Positions 58,671-64,000 of a DNA stretch of 64,000 nucleotides are shown here, piece by piece. The first letter of the stretch is position 1. Each line of letters begins with the position of its first letter. The translations under genes were made by a program, and so were the position numbers. The stretch comes from Alisma plantago-aquatica (lineage: Eukaryota > Streptophyta > Magnoliopsida > Alismatales > Alismataceae). The stretch lies in the NCBI GenBank assembly GCA_963693085.1, contig OY856409.1, positions 1,532,102,472-1,532,166,471 of the forward strand. The letters run 5' to 3'. The notes under the pieces are model-generated. The model had not been told where the DNA came from. It saw only the letters and a program-made list of their open reading frames with translations, and did no database searches.

Positions 58671-58684
58671 TATCCACCCCTTAC
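58671..58684 (-). promoter_or_regulatory. Polypurine tract of chromovirus
   Basis: GTAAGGGGTGGATA on the minus strand, just before AATT and the LTR start TGTAACATCCC. Confidence 0.75.
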
Positions 58685-58717
58685 AAGGATTTTGTCCCCG
58701 AAATCAACAAAACATAT

Positions 58718-60381
58718 TAAGAGAAAAGAGCAGGGTATTTCCTTCTCATCTCTTCCTCTAGTTCCCATGTGGCTTCTTCGACACCACGGTGATTCTAGAG
58801 GAATTTCACAAGACTTATGTCTTTCTTATTCATCTTTTTAATTCTTTTATCAAGGATTGACACTAGTCCTTCTTCATAAGATATATCATCATTCAATTCT
58901 ACCTCCATAGGTTGTAGAACTGACTTAGTGTCAGGGTGACATTTCCTCAACATAGAAATGTGAAACACAGGATGTAAATTCTGTAACTCTGGTGGTAACT
59001 CTAGTTTATAGGCTACCTTTCCAATCCGTTCAATGATTGGATAAGGCCCCATGAACCTAGGAGCTAATTTCCCTTTCCTTCCAAATCTCAGGACTCCCTT
59101 CCATCGTGATACTTTGAGATACGCTCATCGCCAACCTGGAACTCTAAGGGTCTACGATGTCTACCAGCATAATATTTCTGCCTATCCTGTGTAGTTTTGA
59201 TCTGTTGTTGTATTACTTTGATCTTTTCTATGGTCTGTTGTATAAGATCAACACCTAACAGTTGATATTCACCGGTTTCATACCAACATAGGGGTGATCT
59301 ATAACGTCTACCATACAAAGATTCATAAGTTGCCACGTCAATGCTATGTTGATAGCTATTATTGTAAGTAAACTCTATCAAGATTAGGTGAAAATCCCAA
59401 TTCCCTGTAAAGTTGAAGAACGCATGCTCTTAGCAAGTCTTCCAAGGTCTGTATAGTCCTTTCCGACTGTCCATCAGTCTGAGGATGAAAGGTTGTACTA
59501 AACCTTAATTGGGTGCCTAAATCTTTATGAAGTCGTTCCCAAAAATGACTCATAAACTGGGGACCTCTGTCTGTAACTATAGTGACTGGAACTCCGTGCA
59601 GTTGCACTATCTCTTCAACATACATTTGTGCCAACTTCTCAGCAGAATAGGTTGTTTTGACATGTAAGAAATGTGCTGTCTTTGTCAACCTATCAAGTAT
59701 TACCCAAATGGAATCATACCCTTTGCTTGTCCAGGGTAGGCCAACAACAAAGTCCATAGTTACATGATCCCACTTCCATTGTGGTATGGGTTAAGGTTGC
59801 ATTGTTCCTGCAGGCTTCTGGTGTTCCGCTTTAACTTGCTGACACACAGGACACCACATAACAAACTCAACAACATCCTTCTTCATCCCAGGCCACCAAT
59901 ACATATCTTTCAAGTTTCGATACATCTTGGTGCTTCCTGGGTGCATCGCATACATTGAAGAATGAGCTTCCTCCAGGACTAACTTCCTGAAGTTATCCAC
60001 ATCTGGCACTATCATCCTCCCATGATAACATGCTACTTGATCATCTGAGTCATGGAAACTGTCTCGTTTCTCATCACCATACTATGATCTAATCTATTGA
60101 ACTGCAGCATCAACTTGTTGTGCCTCCTTGATCTGCTCTCTTAGAGTAGGTTTTATATGCATCTCAGCTAACAATGAAACCTTCAACTGTACATTGTGTT
60201 GCCTTAAGGAGATAATCATATCCCTCCTAGAGCATACTAAAGAGTTTAGTTGTGCCCTATCTAAGACTGGTGCTGCTGATATCCTACTCAAAGCATCTGC
60301 AACCACATTGTCTTTCACTAGATGGTAGTCAATTGTACAATCATAGTCCTTGATTAACTCCATCCACCGGTGTTGCCTCAT
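58718..60381 (-). pseudogene. Chromovirus integrase and chromodomain
   Basis: After the RNase H end and tether (60381-60094), the zinc-binding HHCC part is at 60015-59791 (EEAHSSMYAMHPGSTKMY and MWCPVCQQVK). The DDE core is at 59757-59400: MDFVVGLPWTSKGYDSIWV, TDRGPQFMSHFWERLHKDL and QTDGQSERTIQTLED, with all three acidic residues present. The C-terminal GPF/Y-like module is MGPYPIIERIGKVAYKLELP and LHPVFHISMLRKC. The chromodomain follows: YEEGLVSILDKRIKKMNKK, then LVKFL-stop-NHRGVEEATWE, where a Trp codon is now TAG. Breaks at about 59380, 59080 and 58795. Confidence 0.85.
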
Positions 60382-60429
60382 GTTAAGTTCGTGCTAAGAG
60401 AAGATATACATACGGTTCTTATGATCAGT

Positions 60430-61475
60430 GAAAATCTAGAATGTCTCTCCATAGAGATAGTGTCTCGAGATCTTCAAGGCATGAACCACAACAGCTAGCT
60501 CAGATCGTGTGTCGGATAATTCTCCTCATGTTTCTTAAGCTATCGAGAAGCAAAAGAAATCACTTGTTTATCCTGCATCAACACATATCCAAGTCCATTC
60601 TTAGAGGCATCATAGAAAACCACGTATCCTTTGCCTTGCTCAGGTAACACAAGTACGGGTGCACTTGTCAACCTCTCCTTCAATAGTTGGAAAGATTGTT
60701 GACACTTATCACTCCAAACAAAAGGAAGATCCTTCCGGGTCAACTTAGTCAAGGGTAGGGCTATGGAACTGAAGTTTTTAATGAACCTTTGGTAATAGCC
60801 AGCCAACCCTAAGAAACTACAGATCTCTGTCAGTGTCTTCGACTGCTCCCATTGTAGAACATATTCTACCTTTATAGGGTCAACACGAATAACCGAGGCA
60901 GATATCATGTGTCCAAGGAAAGATACTTCCGGTAACCAAAACTCACACTTGCTAAACTTAGCATATATCTTGTGTTCTCTTAGAAAAATTAGAGCCTGAC
61001 GAAGATGCTGTTCATGCTACTGAGCATCTCTACTATAGATCATAGTGTCATCTATAAAGACAACAATGCATTGATCGAGGAAAGGTCGGAAGATTCTATT
61101 CATGAGTTCCATAAATGCAGCTGGTGCATTAGTTAGTACAAACGACATAATTGTGAACTCATAGTGACCATACCTTGTCCTAAAGGCAGACTTAGGTATG
61201 TCACTGTCCTTAATACGGAGTTGATGATATCCTAACCTCAAATCTATCTTTGAGAAGACAGTTGCACCACACAGCTGGTAATACTTGTTCTTTATTGTTA
61301 CTTTATTTAATTGTCTGTAATCAATGCAAAATCACATTGATCCATCTTTATTTTTAACAAAAAGGACCATAGCACCCCAAGGTGAGGTACTCGGTCGAAT
61401 GAAACCCTTCTCAAGCAACTCCTGAAGTTGTTTCTTGAGTTCTGCCATCTCAGCAGGTGCCATACTATATGGTGT
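60430..61475 (-). pseudogene. Chromovirus reverse transcriptase and RNase H
   Basis: RT pieces in one frame: [17 protein letters not shown] near 61400, [15 protein letters not shown], then from 61241 [20 protein letters not shown] and [13 protein letters not shown], where the catalytic 'F-V-D-D' reads F-I-D-D. After stops at about 61015 and 60915 comes [32 protein letters not shown] and the RNase H start [19 protein letters not shown] with its Asp. The second half of RNase H (60540-60380) has several stops and a frame change. The same frame runs unbroken by frameshifts from gag to here, as in a single-polyprotein Tekay element. Confidence 0.85.
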
Positions 61476-62375
61476 TTATGCTATAGGTTGCGTATCTGGG
61501 ACCAAATTGATTTCAAAATCAATTTCCCGAGGCAGTGGCACACCTGGTAGTTCTTCAGGAAATACATCTTCAAATTCCCTAACTACAGGAACTTTGGCAG
61601 GGTTAGGACTATCCATGGTAGTATCTACCACATGGGCCAAGAATGCATAACATCCTTGCGTCATCATATTATCAGCAACCATAGCTGACACAAGATAGGT
61701 AGGTAGAATCTTTCTCTCTCCTTGAAAGATCCATGTGTTACTATCATCAGCAAACACAGCTTGCTTGGATTCACAATCCAAGACAACCTTATACCTTTCC
61801 AAGGTATCCAACCCAAGGATTATATCAAATCCTTGCATCTCAAGTGGTATAAGATCCACTTGAATGCGATGCTCAGAAAATAAGAGAATGCAGGGAGAGC
61901 ATACGTCCTACAATATAACAAACCCTCTCAATGGAGTTTCTAGCAACAAGCTATCTTCTCTATGACTAACTGTCATAGTGCAGTTATGAATCACCCTTCG
62001 AGTGATAAAGGAGCGCGTAGCACCCTGATCAATCAAAACAGATACAACGCAGGATGTAGACATATTAGAATATAATAATTCCATCTGACCCGCCACAACC
62101 TGAGGGTTGATCACTGCATCAGGTGGATTCATTGCATGAAACCTTGTTGTTTCCTGTGGTTGATTGAGTGCTGAAGATCCAGCTTGGGACACTTGTCCAC
62201 GTCCTATAGCCCCTCCTGGAAACTGTCTCCTCTGCGATCCTTGTTGATTCTGCCTCTGTGGTTGTGTTACACTCGCTACTCTGGCTCTGCAGTCTTTCAT
62301 CAGGTGCCCCATCTTTCCACATATATAAAAACTTCTGTCTTGTTGTTGTGGTCTGGGTGGTACTGTAACCGACAT
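61476..62375 (-). pseudogene. Chromovirus zinc knuckle and protease
   Basis: The same frame as gag. The knuckle reads YICGKMGHLMKDC with its first Cys replaced (expected C-x2-C-x4-H-x4-C). The aspartic protease motif reads VLIDQGATRSFI, where 'VLFDSGATHSFI' is usual, so the active-site Ser/Thr is Gln. The flap and second half follow (MQGFDIILGLDTLERYKVVL, PREFEDVF-type EFEDVFPEELPGVP). A stop at 61908 and another near 61860 split it. The last part leads into RT (PREIDFEINLVPDTQPIA). Confidence 0.8.
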
Positions 62376-62411
62376 AGATGCTGAACTGCGAGCCCCTTGT
62401 AGTGGTAGGCT

Positions 62412-63359
62412 TCATTCTCTACCTCTACTCGATGTCCATTGTGTCTGAGCACTAGGTCTAGGTGGCGGTGTAGGTGCATAAAACCTAGGTTTCTTGAAGT
62501 CTCTGGATGAAGATCCCTGGAACTGAGGATACATCCTCTTGTTATGGGTTTGCCTCTTCTCTGCTACGGACCTCTCTATCCTTTTGACAGACTCTACGAA
62601 GGTAGCAAACCTTTCTCTATTCTCTAGGGCAGACATAGGGGTAGTGAACTCAGCGTTCAACCCCTTCTCAAAACATTGAATCCTTTCTTCTTCTATAGCA
62701 GCCATGTGCGGACAGAACCACAACAACTCCATGAACTTAGCCTCATACTCGCTAATGTTCATTAGACCTTGCCTCAACCTCTCAAACTGAGAGATTTTCT
62801 CATCTAGGAACATCTTAGGGAAATATCTATTGATAAATTCTCTATGGAAGACTTCCCATGCAACCTCCACACAAGGCCTCTTCTGCTCTTCCATGGTCCA
62901 CCAATGACCAGCACTCCCCTTGAGAAGATAGACAACATGTCTAACATTGTCAGCTTCTGGGATGTTCAAGATTCTAAAAGCCTTCTCTAATTCGGTTAAC
63001 CACAGTTCGACATCTGTGGGATCAGATGTTCCAAAGTACTCAGTTGCTCCGACTCGGCGAAGTTGTTCGAACGTCTTGCCGATTCCTTGTCCTTTAGGTT
63101 GGGTAGGTGCCCTAGGTGCAGGCATAGGCATCCTATCTATTATGTGTGTCATGGTAGTCATAAACTGCCTGAACATGGTCTGGACGGCTGGGTTCCCCAT
63201 GTCAACTGGATTGAACTGGGGTGGCTCAGGTACATGTTGCTCTATCTCCAGGTTTCTTGCACCTTCTCGGGGTGCAACAACGCTACTCTCCGCAACATAT
63301 TCCTCGTGTGGTTCAGACATCCTTAAACTTATCTTCTTCTCTTGAGGAGCAGAAGACAC
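62412..63359 (-). pseudogene. Chromovirus gag
   Basis: 315 open codons. The Retrotrans_gag core is at about residues 100-240: FGTSDPTDVELWLTELEKAF, YLLKGSAGHWWTMEEQ, WEVFHREFINRYFPKMFLDE and FERLRQGLMNISEYEAKFM, all typical of Tekay/Del capsid. The ORF ends with TGA at 62412-62414 before a zinc knuckle in the same frame, so gag was part of a longer frame. The ATG at 63359 lies about 80 bp after the PBS. Plus-strand ORFs 62947-63421 are shadows. Confidence 0.85.
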
Positions 63360-63437
63360 TATTAGATATACTGGAAGACACTAAGAATAGACTTGACATC
63401 CTAAGTCTTATGTCTCTGTAGACTCAGTGAACCTAGA

Positions 63438-63449
63438 GCTCTGATACCA
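63438..63449 (-). promoter_or_regulatory. Primer-binding site of chromovirus
   Basis: TGGTATCAGAGC on the minus strand, six bases after the 5' LTR end. It is the initiator-Met tRNA type used by Tekay/Del elements. Confidence 0.85.
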
Positions 63450-63455
63450 CTAAAT

Positions 63456-64000
63456 TGAGATGTCCAATTTATAAATCATGAGGTAAACTCAACGGAAGCG
63501 ATTAACTAGCAGTGAAATTATTAGAAATCACTAAAAATTAAAACTTTTTAGAAAGAGATCTTTAAACCATAAAAATCTTTTGTAAGAAAATATGATAAGT
63601 TGTTTACAACGCGATTCATCATTTACATCTCTGTGAAATCACATCTCGAGTGATTACATACATCCATTACCCTGTTATCTGTACAAGGCAAGATACAAAA
63701 AGCTTGAGGCATTAAGCCAAAACCTCAGATCTACTGAATCCTAGGACCTGAGAGTACAGAGATGACACATAGGACATACTATCTACAAGACTTGACAGCC
63801 AGTATCTCCCCCTGAGATTCACTGTTGCCCCTGGTGTTGTTGCTGCTGGTACTGCTCACCCTCAAACTGGTTCCTCCATCCTCGGCGTCCACCTAAAAAG
63901 TTGAATCCCACGGGGGTGAGACAATTTGAATAATTGTCCCAGCGAGAGTTATAACTCTCCGCCAGAAGCTTTGTTATTGCAATAAAGGAATAGCATAAGC
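63456..64000 (-). repeat. 5' LTR of chromovirus, first 545 bp
   Basis: Matches 53800-54343 with several percent differences, mostly transitions, plus small indels. The remaining 4.3 kb is beyond the window. Confidence 0.85.

Larger units (their letters stand above)
53800..64000 (-). mobile_element. Tekay/Del-like chromovirus (Ty3/gypsy), 5' LTR cut by window end
   Basis: A minus-strand element with 3' LTR 53800-58667, PPT, internal region 58668-63455 (4788 bp), PBS (63438-63449) and the first 545 bp of the 5' LTR (63456-64000). Domain order is gag-PR-RT-RNase H-INT-chromodomain, which defines a chromovirus. It inserted into the Copia-2 leader. The bases before it, CTACA (53795-53799), are the predicted TSD. 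The visible LTR parts differ at several percent of sites, mostly transitions. Confidence 0.9.

Noticed and set aside
62947..63421. Plus-strand ORFs of 66-132 codons
   Set aside because: Antisense to the chromovirus gag, which matches Retrotrans_gag.

Overview
The window is plant nuclear DNA made almost entirely of transposable elements. Everything recognisable is a plant retroelement or DNA-transposon part: Athila-type Ty3/gypsy, Tekay/Del-type chromovirus, Ty1/copia with an initiator-Met tRNA primer site, L1-type LINE and PIF/Harbinger. The AT-rich background, nesting of element in element, and many stops explained by C-to-T or G-to-A changes point to the silenced, repeat-rich part of a large flowering-plant genome. 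I see no host gene, tRNA, rRNA or CRISPR array. Boundaries were read by eye from repeats, target-site duplications (TSDs), primer-binding sites (PBS) and polypurine tracts (PPT).

Layout. 1-7776: 3' part of an Athila-like element on +, with an env-position region carrying a decayed Ulp1/C48-type protease, then a 1.75-kb 3' LTR. 7777-10221: unassigned. 10222-10380: 24-bp minisatellite. 10381-12040: 5' part of an L1-type LINE (-). About 12150-14607: part of a long chromovirus-type LTR (-), cut by the next element. 14608-18006: 5' LTR, PBS and gag of a second Athila-like element (+). 18007-27400: decayed PIF/Harbinger transposon (-) holding a young gag-only Copia element at 20048-25858 (TSD GATAT, LTRs differing at 6 of 1417 sites). 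27809-28104: exact 148-bp tandem duplication.

28209-46493: Copia element on + (family called Copia-2 here), split twice: by a 3.7-kb solo LTR at 28334-32056 (TSD GATAG) in its 5' LTR and by a 5.3-kb L1-type LINE at 36502-41835 (16-bp TSD) in its integrase. 46872-53799: a second Copia-2 copy on -, facing the first 3' LTR to 3' LTR. From 53800 past the window end: a Tekay-like chromovirus on -, inserted in the leader of the second Copia-2 copy. It has gag-protease-RT-RNase H-integrase-chromodomain and a 4.87-kb LTR longer than its internal region.

How the parts work together. None of these elements looks able to move alone: every pol is broken, the young Copia never had one, and both Copia-2 copies share a shortened gag and an altered protease site. 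Movement of the recent elements must have relied on proteins made elsewhere. Relative order: Harbinger before gag-only Copia; Copia-2 before solo LTR, LINE and chromovirus; chromovirus-type LTR before the second Athila-like element.

The most notable unexplained signal is that four unrelated LTR families here carry clusters of short inverted repeats built on the same CGGTC/GACCG (or ACCGATCGGT) core, in an otherwise CpG-poor sequence.
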